Shown here: piece by piece, positions 26,901 through 33,808 of the stretch | Layout of the letters: every line of letters begins with the position of its first letter | How positions within the stretch are numbered: the stretch's first letter is position 1 | NCBI GenBank assembly: GCA_000403215.2 | Contig: KE159527.1 | Location: 444,114-508,113 of the forward strand | Source: Lachnospiraceae bacterium A4 | GTDB taxonomy: Bacteria; Bacillota; Clostridia; Lachnospirales; Lachnospiraceae | Direction of reading: 5' to 3' | DNA: 64,000 nucleotides | The notes under the pieces: generated by a model | What the model was told of the DNA's origin: nothing | The model's database searches: none | The model's input: only the letters and a program-made list of their open reading frames with translations | Made by a program: the position numbers and the translations under genes

Positions 26901-28475
26901 TCGATTTAATATTTCCGCAGAAGCTATAAAATTATTTGAGATATAAAAATACTTTAGATTTGTATTATTTGTAAGGTCAGGCAATGCTTCTATACAGTTT
27001 CCATTTAAATTTAATTGTTGAAGTTTCGTAAGCTTCTCCCACTCTATATTGCTGATATCTTCAATTTCGTGCCCACATAATTCGATATCTTGCACATTGT
27101 ATAACAATTCAATTCCTTTAATATCTTTAATAGAAGGCATTGTGATATCCCCCCTAGATTGATATAAAGAAATAATTGTTCCAAGCTGCGACTCCTTTAT
27201 CTTTGTCTCAGCTTCCTCTAATGATAGTTCGTCTCGTATTATGCCTCTAAATACTTCATCTGGAAATTCCTGTACGAAATCATAGGTTGTATCAGCTGGT
27301 GTGGTAAAATCATTTAGCATAATTGTCTGCTGATAAATATCACCCAATTCCGAATCCGTACCAGTAATTTTTATTAAAAGTTCTGCATGATAAGTAGTTT
27401 CAGCCTCTAAACCGCTTACTCTAATAGAATATGATTCATTATTCTCTCCTTTAAAATACCAACCGTATCTGCCAGATGACATTTCATCTACATTGTTAAT
27501 TCCATAATTTAATTGAACTTGAGCATAAAAATCATTGTTTTCTCTCCCGTCTGGACGATGCATATTCCCATCAAAATAGACTGGAACAGTAATACTTCCC
27601 ACACCAATCTCAAGTTCTCCATTCGAAAAATGAATTTCTGGTATCTGCTCCCTGATAAATTCATCAGAATAAACAGGATTTTCTAATTCGTAACCTGACG
27701 AATCATATTGGACTGCTTTTAGTTTAATTGATTGTACATCATTATATATCATGACTGTCTGCTCTGAGATGCTATAGACATTTGAATTATCGTCCTTATA
27801 TAACGATATATATGTATCTGTTATTTCAGCTCCATCTTTATCATATGATACTATATAAAACGATACATTGTCCGCATTTGACGCAGGAAGATATTCCGCA
27901 TTTAAAACGGCTATACATCCATCAAATACCACTGATACATTCCGAAATTCACCTAATGTTACTGATTCATCCTCATCTGTATTTTCTTCTGTTGTACTTT
28001 GATCTGTTTCAGTATTCTCTATGGTTTCAGTCGTTATATCTTCTACAGTTTCAGTTGTTTCTTCTGTTGTTGACTTTTCCGATTCTATCGTTTCCAAAAA
28101 CTGTTCTTCCGAATGTTCTGTTGTTTCTAATTCTTCTATTTCTGAATCTTCCGTCATTGATACAGTTTGTGTTTCTGAAATCTCTGTTATTTGTCCTTTT
28201 TCCGTTTCTTGATTCTCTTCCACTGACAATGTTTCCTCAGAAGTAGTACTATCTTCCATCTTATATTCGCTGTCAGTTTCTATAAAATCCATTTCAGTAC
28301 TTCCCTCTTGTGTCATTCTTTCATTTTCTGTAGATGGTTCTTCTGTATCCACATTTTTCATAGTCTCTTCTTGTGTAATCTGTTCCGCAGCAAAAATTGT
28401 CGCAGAACCACTTTGAAAAATCAATGATACACACAAAAATGCAGCCAGTAAACGTTTCGCATATCGTTTCCTCAT
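20934..28475 (-). CDS. Giant secreted LRR and Ig-like repeat protein (2513 aa)
   Basis: The signal peptide (residues 1-29, ending TIFAAE) is followed by a Glu/Thr/Ser-rich stalk to about residue 170. A leucine-rich repeat patch lies near residues 450-515 (IELLYNVQDIELCGHEI; LQQLNLNGNCIEALPDL; LKYFYISNNFI). The middle consists of many beta-sandwich-like modules, then BIG2-type Ig domains from about 1330 (for example VAVIDAAGLVTVKKAGVTVI). A module of about 165 residues is duplicated in tandem (about 1480-1820), each copy starting YFLEGA and with GWxW near its front. The C-terminus ends KITVK with no LPXTG, SLH or choline-binding motif. Adhesion or glycan binding is plausible but unproven. Its AT-rich codon use differs from the neighbours and an IS lies alongside, hinting at acquisition. 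Confidence 0.85.
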   Translation of the reverse strand: MRKRYAKRLLAAFLCVSLIFQSGSATIFAAEQITQEETMKNVDTEEPSTENERMTQEGSTEMDFIETDSEYKMEDSTTSEETLSVEENQETEKGQITEISETQTVSMTEDSEIEELETTEHSEEQFLETIESEKSTTEETTETVEDITTETIENTETDQSTTEENTDEDESVTLGEFRNVSVVFDGCIAVLNAEYLPASNADNVSFYIVSYDKDGAEITDTYISLYKDDNSNVYSISEQTVMIYNDVQSIKLKAVQYDSSGYELENPVYSDEFIREQIPEIHFSNGELEIGVGSITVPVYFDGNMHRPDGRENNDFYAQVQLNYGINNVDEMSSGRYGWYFKGENNESYSIRVSGLEAETTYHAELLIKITGTDSELGDIYQQTIMLNDFTTPADTTYDFVQEFPDEVFRGIIRDELSLEEAETKIKESQLGTIISLYQSRGDITMPSIKDIKGIELLYNVQDIELCGHEIEDISNIEWEKLTKLQQLNLNGNCIEALPDLTNNTNLKYFYISNNFIASAEILNRYDKLPEGCECWEYGQRQKEFELVTEEKYFQTNGKSEVVLRVQGHNGWFSPVFKAYIDNTLIDMESSSYTGQDGYHYTILYNRDIPYETGAHTLKFEMYEGTSDSLTVTKEVHFEIAEQQTFLMDRSDSSKRADVYYISAQETYLSVQTYGDKEVSEIYLVKDGLMYGKNSSLDSNEENTYINKYPHLVDYGWSDVYYRTSASIYINKQKLDAGVYDLKLVFQDNTEELLEGTIEVINSAIIKSVSAGSSYDHTGEYIYLAIGADYLDPSRINYTIKSNNDYRTLQTEYVDSKPISDGYVVKLRKIGWDSGISAIRVYFSGKEDYPLYTATSYTYCSIENILYFSQYNNQSSLLEVGITSQSNIEDYTYSIVRTDLPWDFSTEHIQEEYTVRLEEVEDTIYNVIPKWEGEECTLYGGYYQFSVLRPDGTDPIRTYSFHIPGLVIERAKRLTDDGYWSNSEYNLIQQGMGRLSHTYYSEITYVEGNEEDFSAQITGDLLESPLDAQHIYTWNHTSDTYKTAIQMDFDFSVLEVGDYTIELYYRNSLLAEYEIQVIPNDIFVLYDYCYASWNQDDTFHVSFYTPNCSKSDEYSVLVTDINGNEIEELTVMSSYKSESSSYVSFNISGIKKSEADRYYYMKLVHKTKGDALCKDLKTTYYKNKYGKYMGISNNSKYGWNYLHIDSVLRGISGIWQEDITIFPATLTIYKFNGTESYYSRILTEEDFDGRNLYFTQDVIDALPRANGYYDLVLIGNEGQFLNYTRTQISLDTDVLNAFRVVPSSMTLKLNVEEESTKIITAFNSTETPTFESDDTTIADVTVSEEDPNIATVEAVGVGRTSITVISGSNIKKVIVEVTEAPIDAEKIQFNFDHTKAVQGTKIFANVNVEPEKAWISSSRISYTSSDEKIVSVGDSTTRNITLTANNPGTATITAKLEGTELSTQCTVTVMAGYTEEEKVELVASVGNLYFLEGAEQTLADIKLPKGWRWSNPSQKPTADSNRPAKEFTAIYEKDGLDFFTTPLSVYITSVNTRITGATELQLSQVEIYKFMFEFTGYKPADNTTYAASFQWVGNDNLKIQGKADQGEVTIQAGTMPGTYTLQGTVFIKNTKTGEEFVQTLKYSVIVNDNTNEINADIMKKTYYFLEGADTSLKDIPIGDGWTWVYPDTVPQADDSLPVQTFAAKYDVEGRQPINARLSVAVTALDTVDISGAAKIAVERTGSYRLSYQYTGYPINTIKGYDISYQWKGDNGISIEGADNVNPVIIKTGGTSGGSTLTAEVIVKNCLTGNNIKVQGSYAIQILDKDSIDSIVIQLADQQPEKALSCAASNGALESDYAVFNKTTQFQIQLTANTTASGVEKSTPVQWASSDAKVAVIDAAGLVTVKKAGVTVISATSTDKGAFTEEILLKIQDFTPVMDKKALTVFQYSSDGTELGLTSQSSNQIQAVTVSGAAGLEATEKSGIWYLKASGYSKKTEENVVLKISADKGVYEKTLKVTVNVTQPKATFKQSVKPNIFYTDAEAVFKVSSKYAIEKIEDASGASEICFHVKNYDTQAGLLTLEPRNIANNIERYKPKNSDALKSKIKITFEGYAAPIEMTVKVSVLNKKPSLRIDPASFIKDTGMDEVLTIVRNGKTAYNLSNAKVESKTENVGISVFNGKLRLNYNGTANTSYRVDIQDECWTQAVTVSGKIQLINADSLALQAETEKITINKANLSTVVIPVAIKGNSGLEPNITFQYDSSAMTVLYQNGVVAIQVLENAQDKTYKIEVAGSLEVAGRIIDIKKTTIKVTVTSKEASVKLFASGKIDIADRKYSATIYTPTLRNMDANIIGAEVVGELSEYFYAYMDEDEKVVLKAVSGKPLKANEKYTIDIATYFDNGYQTVTKVNIKPVNKLPKVKANLSKGTLYKASVDSKLSVRLTIDARYSISQVKLENNNNSQYFTLSYDNAGGIVISLSEYGMKIPSGTYTIPYQILVADADNTKPIIQNIKITVK

Positions 28476-28531
28476 ATGAATCTCCTTTCTTGAAAACCTA
28501 ATTTGTATCCTACTTTTTAGCTGATTAATCT

Positions 28532-28560
28532 ATTGTATACTTGTTTTTCAATATTCAGAA
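28532..28560 (-). promoter_or_regulatory. Candidate promoter of the giant surface-protein gene
   Basis: TTCTGA (28555-28560) and TACAAT (28532-28537) on the minus strand, 17 bp apart. The gene's ATG at 28475 has AAAGGAG upstream. Confidence 0.4.
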
Positions 28561-28607
28561 AATAATTTCGAATAAATTCACTATATACAACATGCAGATT
28601 CACAGCG

Positions 28608-28663
28608 TATTACTTATAAAGTATACACCATATTACTTATTGATTCAATAACATATTACTTAT
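28608..28663. repeat. Three exact TATTACTTAT repeats at 23-bp spacing
   Basis: The 10-mer occurs at 28608-28617, 28631-28640 and 28654-28663, each 23 bp from the next, starting 48 bp upstream of the candidate -35. Regular direct repeats of this kind usually bind a dimeric activator. The rest of 28664-28914 holds one further inverted repeat and AT-rich DNA. Confidence 0.7.
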
Positions 28664-28748
28664 TTTGGCAGAAGTGGCAAATTTTGTTAATATTATTTGT
28701 GTATTAGCTCATTTTCTTCTCATACATCTGAAAAATGCACACTAAAAT

Positions 28749-28786
28749 GCACTTTAAAGACCATTTATAAATGTTCTTTAAAGTGC
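28749..28786. repeat. Perfect 12-bp inverted repeat
   Basis: GCACTTTAAAGA (28749-28760) and TCTTTAAAGTGC (28775-28786) enclose 14 bases. No T run follows on either strand, so it is more like a protein site or a transcript-end hairpin than a classical terminator. Confidence 0.6.
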
Positions 28787-28914
28787 TTCATCTTATATCT
28801 ATTTTACAAAGAAAACTCACAATTTCCTTATCAATATATCAATTAAACTATGGAAAACCTAAAAGTTCGGACAAAGATAAAATTATAATAAGACTTGAAT
28901 TATAAATCAAAAAA

Positions 28915-28988
28915 TGGAAGCAAGGGGGCTCGAACCCCTGACCTCTCGCGTGTGAGGCGAACGCTCATCCCGGCTGAGCTATGCTTCC
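28915..28988 (-). tRNA. tRNA-Val (anticodon CAC)
   Basis: Cloverleaf on the minus strand: acceptor GGAAGCA/TGCTTCC, D arm GCTC/GAGC, anticodon arm TTCGC-CTCACAC-GCGAG with CAC in the loop, T arm AGGGG-TTCGAGC-CCCCT, discriminator A. CCA is not encoded. A T-rich stretch follows directly and should end transcription. Confidence 0.92.
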
Positions 28989-29027
28989 ATAATACCAAAT
29001 TAAAAACCGCTCTCATAAAGAGAAAAA

Positions 29028-29100
29028 TGGAGATAGCGAGACTCGAACTCGTGACCTATACGTTGCGAACGTATCGCTCTCCCAGCTGAGCTATATCCCC
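29028..29100 (-). tRNA. tRNA-Ala (anticodon CGC)
   Basis: Cloverleaf on the minus strand: acceptor GGGGATA/TATCTCC with the G3-U70 pair that identifies alanine tRNAs, D arm GCTC/GAGC, anticodon arm ATACG-TTCGCAA-CGTAT with CGC, T arm with a first-pair A-C mismatch, discriminator A. CCA is not encoded. It is 39 bp upstream of tRNA-Val and probably in one transcript. Confidence 0.92.
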
Positions 29101-29146
29101 ATGAATAAAATTATAGCACAATTTATCCAAAATGCAAGTATAAATT

Positions 29147-29701
29147 CTATTCAAAATGCAATCCAGAAAAATCTATTTCAAGATCTTCATATATTCCAGC
29201 CTTTACCTGATCTGTAAAAGAATGTTCTTCATACGTCTCATGTTCAAAATTATAAACCATAGTCAGTTGTTTCTGTGGATCAACAATCCAATACTCCCGA
29301 ACCCCTGCCGCACTGTATTTGAATAACTTTTTGTTGTAATCCATCGAGCGGCTCGAAGGAGAGACAATCTCAATAATCCAATCAGGTGCGCCCTTGCATC
29401 CTTCCTCCGTAAGTTTGTCTTTATCACAGATGACAGAAATATCCGGCTCGACATAAATATCATGATTCGCATTCAAAAATACCGCAAAGGGCGCGGGATA
29501 TACTTCACAGTCTCCATTTTTACTATGAATGTAATTTCCGATTGTCCAATCAAAAAAGTGTACAAACTTCTGATGAACTCTGCTAGGTGCTGCCATCATA
29601 TATAACTCACCGTCAATCAATTCTGCCCGCTGTCCCTCCGGCAGATTATAAATATCATCAATGGTATAATCGTCTAATTGTTTTGCTACTGGTGCATTCA
29701 T
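29147..29701 (-). CDS. Uma2 family (DUF820) PD-(D/E)XK nuclease-like protein
   Basis: 184 residues. The family core is clear: LPEGQRAELIDGELYMM near the N-terminus, YVEPDISVICD (metal-binding Asp), PDWIIEIVSPSSRSMDYNKK (Glu-x-Val and Lys of the nuclease fold) and YWIVDPQ. These proteins have a restriction-endonuclease-like fold; their biological role is not well defined and many genomes carry several copies. The ATG at 29701 has GGAAGGTG upstream and a good promoter. It stands alone. Confidence 0.88.
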   Translation of the reverse strand: MNAPVAKQLDDYTIDDIYNLPEGQRAELIDGELYMMAAPSRVHQKFVHFFDWTIGNYIHSKNGDCEVYPAPFAVFLNANHDIYVEPDISVICDKDKLTEEGCKGAPDWIIEIVSPSSRSMDYNKKLFKYSAAGVREYWIVDPQKQLTMVYNFEHETYEEHSFTDQVKAGIYEDLEIDFSGLHFE

Positions 29702-29723
29702 TTGATCACCTTCCTTTCTTCAT

Positions 29724-29752
29724 AGTATATAGTGTTTCTATTGATGATGCAA
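29724..29752 (-). promoter_or_regulatory. Promoter of the Uma2 gene
   Basis: TTGCAT (29747-29752) and TATACT (29724-29729) on the minus strand, 17 bp apart, 22 bp before the start codon. Confidence 0.65.
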
Positions 29753-29782
29753 GTTATTTTCTCATATCTTCGCTAGAAACAC

Positions 29783-29841
29783 AAAGCCTTCAATTCTAAA
29801 ACCTCCAAATTCAAAGCCTTCAATTCAAAGCCTCCAAATTC
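29783..29841. repeat. Two-copy 30-bp tandem repeat
   Basis: Two copies of an AAAGCCTTCAATTC...CCTCCAAATTC unit (29783-29812 and 29813-29841), with the start of a third (AAAGCTTCT). It lies in the gap between divergent promoters and is probably neutral. Confidence 0.7.
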
Positions 29842-29861
29842 AAAGCTTCTATAAATATACA

Positions 29862-29890
29862 TTGCACTCTCCGCCAAAATAAGATATAAT
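29862..29890 (+). promoter_or_regulatory. Promoter of the DUF1622 gene
   Basis: TTGCAC (29862-29867) and a perfect TATAAT (29885-29890), 17 bp apart. Confidence 0.65.
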
Positions 29891-29977
29891 AAACCAAGTC
29901 AGTCAAATACATACACCGAATAATGTAACCCATAAAAGGAAAAACTACACATACAGCAAAAGAGTTGGAGGTTCTCC

Positions 29978-30340
29978 ATGCATTCGACCATAAAATTACT
30001 GGAAGTGATATTAACAAACATCGTAGAGATCTGCACGATCATATTAGAACTGTTCGGCGTCGCCATACTTGTCTTTACCGCAGTCAAGTGCTTTTGGTAC
30101 TGGATGAAGCGCGATTGCAGGATTCGGCTGGATTTGGCGCAGGGTATCGCACTGTCTCTTGAATTCAAGATGGGCAGCGAGGTTCTGCGTACCGTCATTG
30201 TCCGTGAATGGGGCGAGCTTGGCATACTGGGCGTCATCATTCTGCTGCGCAGCATACTTACCTTCTTGATACACTGGGAAATCAAGCATGAGGAGAAGGC
30301 ATTGGCGCTTGATTCTGAGAAAGACCCGAAATCCTCTTAG
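29978..30340 (+). CDS. DUF1622-family small membrane protein
   Basis: 120 residues with two or three hydrophobic segments (about 8-42 and 75-96) and a soluble middle part with LDLAQGIALSLEFKMGSEVL, followed by a charged C-terminal tail. This pattern matches DUF1622 membrane proteins of unknown function. The ATG at 29978 has GGAGG six bases upstream. No adjacent gene suggests a role; the next plus-strand gene is 88 bp on and may share the transcript. Confidence 0.8.
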   Translation: MHSTIKLLEVILTNIVEICTIILELFGVAILVFTAVKCFWYWMKRDCRIRLDLAQGIALSLEFKMGSEVLRTVIVREWGELGILGVIILLRSILTFLIHWEIKHEEKALALDSEKDPKSS

Positions 30341-30428
30341 CAAATATCTTCCCATCTCATTCCTTTTGTGCTATACTTGAATAAGGACGTGTTTGAAGCA
30401 ATATGATAAGGAAAAGGAGGTCTGTCAT

Positions 30429-30968
30429 ATGAATATTGGCAATATTTCGGGAATGTATCCCAATTATGCACTCTATGCAAATTCAATCAATCCGTCCGCC
30501 AGAACGACAGGCAGCGATGCAGATCTGGCTGCTGTAGGCACACTTGGAAAAACCGAAGAACACAGCACGGATCCTGACAAGATCAAGAAAGCCGGCAAGC
30601 GCTCGTCACCAGAAGAATGCGAGACTTGCGCCAACCGCAAATACCAAGATGGTTCTGACGAAGGCAACGTTTCATTTAAGACGGCATCTCATGTCTCTCC
30701 AGAGTCCGCAGGCGCCAGAGTCCGCGCACACGAGGGTGAGCATGTATCCAATGCCTACAAAAAGGCCGCGCAGAAAAACGGCAAGGTCGTCAATGCCTCC
30801 GTGTCCATACAAACTTCTGTCTGTCCTGAATGCGGACGCAATTATGTATCCGGCGGCGTTACCAACACCATGATCAAATACTCCAACGAGGACAATCCAT
30901 ACACCAAGAATCAAAAACAGCTTGATGCTGCGAAATTCAAGGGCGCTAATATTGACTATGCCGCATAA
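30429..30968 (+). CDS. Putative zinc metallopeptidase-like protein (HEGEH, SprA-related)
   Basis: 179 residues from the ATG at 30429 (AAGGAGG eight bases upstream). Residues 97-108 read RVRAHEGEHVSN, an HExxH zinc-protease motif (101-105). Two CxxC pairs (Cys64/67 in CETC, Cys132/135 in CPEC) could form a structural zinc site around it. The layout resembles the SprA-related putative metalloprotease family known from many bacteria. It has no signal peptide or membrane segment. A third metal ligand downstream is not obvious, so activity is uncertain. It is transcribed with or just after the DUF1622 gene and converges on the sialic-acid operon. Confidence 0.75.
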   Translation: MNIGNISGMYPNYALYANSINPSARTTGSDADLAAVGTLGKTEEHSTDPDKIKKAGKRSSPEECETCANRKYQDGSDEGNVSFKTASHVSPESAGARVRAHEGEHVSNAYKKAAQKNGKVVNASVSIQTSVCPECGRNYVSGGVTNTMIKYSNEDNPYTKNQKQLDAAKFKGANIDYAA

Positions 30969-30971
30969 AAA

Positions 30972-31005
30972 ACAGCCGGAGAGGATTTTATTCTTCTCTG
31001 GCTGT
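30972..31005 (-). terminator. Terminator between convergent genes, mainly for the sialic-acid operon
   Basis: ACAGCC plus GGAGAG pairs with TTCTCT plus GGCTGT. On the minus strand GTTTTTTATG follows, a good T run, ending the operon that stops at 31026. On the plus strand the downstream T content is weaker. Confidence 0.7.
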
Positions 31006-31025
31006 TCTACATTCTTCATCTTTTA

Positions 31026-31670
31026 TTACAAGCTCTCGAGTATCCTCTCCGCCAGCGCATCCGCAAGCTGTCTGTGCCCTTCCATCGTCAGATGCATGTA
31101 GTCAATATCATTGACTGATGCTGTAATCACACTATCCGCGTCCATAAACTGACACCCCATGAGCTCCGCAATCTTTTGAAACTCCTTCGCAAGTCCTGCC
31201 GATTTCTCCGCACAGCCGCGTCCCATCGTGCCGCCGACATCCGACTCAAGATACCGCTTGTCAATGTTCTGTGGCGACACAATCAAAATATTTGGATTTC
31301 CGCCGCGCCAGCAGTCGGTTGTCGATATCGCCTTAGCGACCAGCCGTTTCAGCCCGAGTGCGATACACTCCGCCGAAGCGCCAAAACGCTCCTTGGTATC
31401 GTTTGTCCCCAGCATGATAATCAACAAATCAACCGGTTCATGGCTCATCAGACATGGATAGATATACTCAAGACCATTCAGACCCTCGTGAATTGGGTCT
31501 GTAAAACAAGTCGTTCGGCCACTCAGCCCTTCCTCAATCACGAGGAAGTCATCACCGAGCTTTTGCTCCAGCAGACAGCACCAGCGCTGTGTCTCGTCAA
31601 ACCGACCGCCTGTGCTGGCGCAGTATCCATGTGTATTTGAATCACCAAAACATACAATATGCTTTTTCAT
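31026..31670 (-). CDS. SGNH/GDSL-family esterase in the sialic-acid operon
   Basis: 214 residues. Block I is FGDSNTHGY (nucleophile Ser), block III IIMLGTNDTKERF, and the C-terminal block V has DYMHLTMEGH with the catalytic Asp and His. It resembles aryl- and acetyl-esterases of the SGNH fold and has no signal peptide, so it acts in the cytosol. It starts three bases before nanE ends (31670 and 31674) in the minus-strand transport and nan operon. Location suggests removal of O-acetyl groups from imported sialic acid before NanA cleavage; that substrate is inferred from context. Confidence 0.82.
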   Translation of the reverse strand: MKKHIVCFGDSNTHGYCASTGGRFDETQRWCCLLEQKLGDDFLVIEEGLSGRTTCFTDPIHEGLNGLEYIYPCLMSHEPVDLLIIMLGTNDTKERFGASAECIALGLKRLVAKAISTTDCWRGGNPNILIVSPQNIDKRYLESDVGGTMGRGCAEKSAGLAKEFQKIAELMGCQFMDADSVITASVNDIDYMHLTMEGHRQLADALAERILESL

Positions 31671-31673
31671 CTT

Positions 31674-32372
31674 CTATCTGTTCTCCACTGCTTTCATAAA
31701 ACGCTGTGCGATCTCCAGAGGCCTTGTGATGGCGCCGCCTACCACAACCGCATAAGCACCCGCATTCAGCATTTCAACTGCCTGTTCAGGACTGTGCACT
31801 CTGCCCTCTCCAATCACAGGAATATCCACCGTCTCCGATAATTTCTTTACCAACTCATAATCCGGTCCGTCAATCTTTGGAGAATGTGCTGTGTATCCGC
31901 TCATCGTTGTGCCGACAATATCCATCCCAAGCTTCCACGCATTCACACCTTCCTCGTAGGTAGAAATATCCGCCATGAGAATTGCATCAGGATACTTTGT
32001 GCGCACTTCAGTGATAAACTCGCCTGTGCTCTTGCCATCGCCGCGCTTTTGGTCCGTGCAGTCAAGTGCGATGATATCCGAGCCCGCCTCAACAAGCGCA
32101 TCTACCTCTTTCATTGTGGGCGTGATATAGCTCTCAAAACCTTCGTACTGTATTTTGATCAGACCTATGACGGGAAGCCCTGTCTCCTCCTTGATCGCCA
32201 CCACATCGCGGATACTGCTGGTGCGGATCATGGGTGTTCCCGCCTGCTTCGCTGCACGCGCCATCAGATACATAATGGATTTCTCCTCCACATATAAGGG
32301 TTCTCCCGGAACTGCCTGACAGGATACAATCACTTTGCCTTTTATCTGTTCGAATAATTCCTGTTTTGTCAT
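31674..32372 (-). CDS. nanE: N-acetylmannosamine-6-phosphate 2-epimerase NanE
   Basis: 232 residues, TIM-barrel of the NanE family. Typical segments are VSCQAVPGEPLY near the start, IGLIKIQYEG, DIIALDCTDQKRGDG (catalytic Lys region), GTTMSGYT and PVIGEGRVHSPEQAVEML. It converts ManNAc-6-P to GlcNAc-6-P in the cytosol. It follows nanA by 20 bp, and the kinase and deacetylase acting before and after it are on the divergent arm. Confidence 0.95.
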   Translation of the reverse strand: MTKQELFEQIKGKVIVSCQAVPGEPLYVEEKSIMYLMARAAKQAGTPMIRTSSIRDVVAIKEETGLPVIGLIKIQYEGFESYITPTMKEVDALVEAGSDIIALDCTDQKRGDGKSTGEFITEVRTKYPDAILMADISTYEEGVNAWKLGMDIVGTTMSGYTAHSPKIDGPDYELVKKLSETVDIPVIGEGRVHSPEQAVEMLNAGAYAVVVGGAITRPLEIAQRFMKAVENR

Positions 32373-32392
32373 ACGAAACCTCCATGCCTTAT

Positions 32393-33310
32393 CTATACAT
32401 ACTTCTCAATTGCCTTGTCAATCATTTCCGCACACTTCTTTACCTGTGCCATATCGTCGGGTATCAAAAGCGGCAGCGGCTTGCGCACTCCTCCAAGCTC
32501 GAGCCCTTCACGAAGTTTTAAGATTTCCTTGATCACACCATACAGATTCCCGTGGCAGGCGCACATTCCATAGATAATTTCATTTGCCGCGTACTGTACC
32601 TGCCGTGCCTCCTCCAGCTTTCCGTCATTTACAAGCGCCATGATCTTGAGGTAAAGCTCCGGCATCACGCCATATGTGCCGCCGATGCCGCCGTCCGCAC
32701 CGATTGCAAGCCCTGCGACAAGCTGCTCGTCAGGACCATTGAACACAGCAAAGCCCTCTCCGCCTTCCGCCTTGAATAACTGAATGTCCTGCGTCGGCAT
32801 CGAGCTGTTCTTCACCGCAGCCACACGGGGATTTTTTAACATTTCACGAAACAGCGGCATCGTGAGCGCCACGCCTGCAAGCTGTGGAATGTTATAGATC
32901 ACAAAATCTGTGTCCGGCGCCGCATCGGATATGTCATTCCAGTACTGCGCTACAGCATACTCAGGAAGATGGAAATAGATGGGCGGAATCGCAGCGATAG
33001 CATCTACGCCAAGCCCCTGCGCATGTGCGGCAAGCGTCATACTATCCGCTGTATTGTTACATGCCACATGTGCGATAATTGTCAGTTTTCCATTGGCTGT
33101 GTGCACTACGCGCTCCAGGGTGCGCTTTCTGTCCTCCACACTCTGATAAATACACTCTCCTGATGAGCCTCCTACGTAGACGCCTTTGACGCCCTTTCTT
33201 ACCATATAGTCTGTCAGCTTCTCCACACGTCCCTCGTCCACTTCTCCCTGCTCATCATAACAAGCATAGAACGCTGGAATAATTCCCTGATATTTGCTGA
33301 TATCTCTCAT
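32393..33310 (-). CDS. nanA: N-acetylneuraminate lyase NanA
   Basis: 305 residues, DHDPS/NAL-family aldolase. Visible landmarks are YVGGSSGECIYQS (carboxylate-binding loop), FVIYNIPQLAGVAL (Tyr of the active site), VAAVKNSSM (Schiff-base Lys) and FNGPDEQLVAGLAIGADGGIGG. It cleaves N-acetylneuraminate to ManNAc and pyruvate. The neighbourhood (nanE, nanK, nagA, nagB, YhcH, transporter) separates it from dihydrodipicolinate synthase. The ATG at 33310 has GGGGCA-type pairing only, a weak ribosome site. Confidence 0.93.
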   Translation of the reverse strand: MRDISKYQGIIPAFYACYDEQGEVDEGRVEKLTDYMVRKGVKGVYVGGSSGECIYQSVEDRKRTLERVVHTANGKLTIIAHVACNNTADSMTLAAHAQGLGVDAIAAIPPIYFHLPEYAVAQYWNDISDAAPDTDFVIYNIPQLAGVALTMPLFREMLKNPRVAAVKNSSMPTQDIQLFKAEGGEGFAVFNGPDEQLVAGLAIGADGGIGGTYGVMPELYLKIMALVNDGKLEEARQVQYAANEIIYGMCACHGNLYGVIKEILKLREGLELGGVRKPLPLLIPDDMAQVKKCAEMIDKAIEKYV

Positions 33311-33345
33311 AACTGCCCCTTTCTGCGCACCGCGGCGCGCTCTTT

Positions 33346-33798
33346 TTATCCTATATATACTTTTATAACTGCTTTTTTTACTGCGGAAGGACTGCCCACC
33401 GCCAGCTTGACCTTGTGCGCATCCTCCGGCAGCGTGATCAGCGCCTTACCCGGTATCAGTTTGATGTAATGCTCGACGGGACCTTCCACTTCCATCAAGT
33501 CCTTCTCCTCATCAAAGCTCTTTACCGATACCTTCGACAAATCGGATACGCCGACAATCTCCTCACCGGTCACGGTCATGTGAATGTCCGCATATTTTTT
33601 GTGTGCCTCAAAAAACGCGCCCTCCTCAGGAATCGTCTCATAGTCAAACACATTCATATATACCATATTGCCATCAATATCATAATGTCCTGCCTTCACA
33701 TCATCAAGAGGATGACTGCTCAGATACGCGACCGCCTTATCCAAATATTCGCCAAGACCATGATAATGCTCTATATTTGCGATCTCTGTATAAATCAT
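33346..33798 (-). CDS. YhcH/YjgK/YiaL family protein, probable sialic-acid anomerase/mutarotase
   Basis: 150 residues from the ATG at 33798 (GGGAGG five bases upstream); longer in-frame codons overlap the permease and are rejected. The beta-barrel (cupin-like) DUF386 family is recognised from YTEIANIEHYHGLGEYLDKA, AHKKYADIHMTVTGEE and PEDAHKVKLAVG, with conserved His and Glu residues for a metal. Members in nan operons are thought to help equilibrate sialic-acid sugar forms. It lies between the permease gene and nanA, 10 bp after the former. Confidence 0.88.
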   Translation of the reverse strand: MIYTEIANIEHYHGLGEYLDKAVAYLSSHPLDDVKAGHYDIDGNMVYMNVFDYETIPEEGAFFEAHKKYADIHMTVTGEEIVGVSDLSKVSVKSFDEEKDLMEVEGPVEHYIKLIPGKALITLPEDAHKVKLAVGSPSAVKKAVIKVYIG

Positions 33799-33808
33799 AC
33801 GAACCTCC

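Noticed and set aside
29899-30355. Minus-strand frames opposite the DUF1622 gene
   Set aside because: No ribosome site or family; the plus-strand gene has a good promoter and ribosome site.
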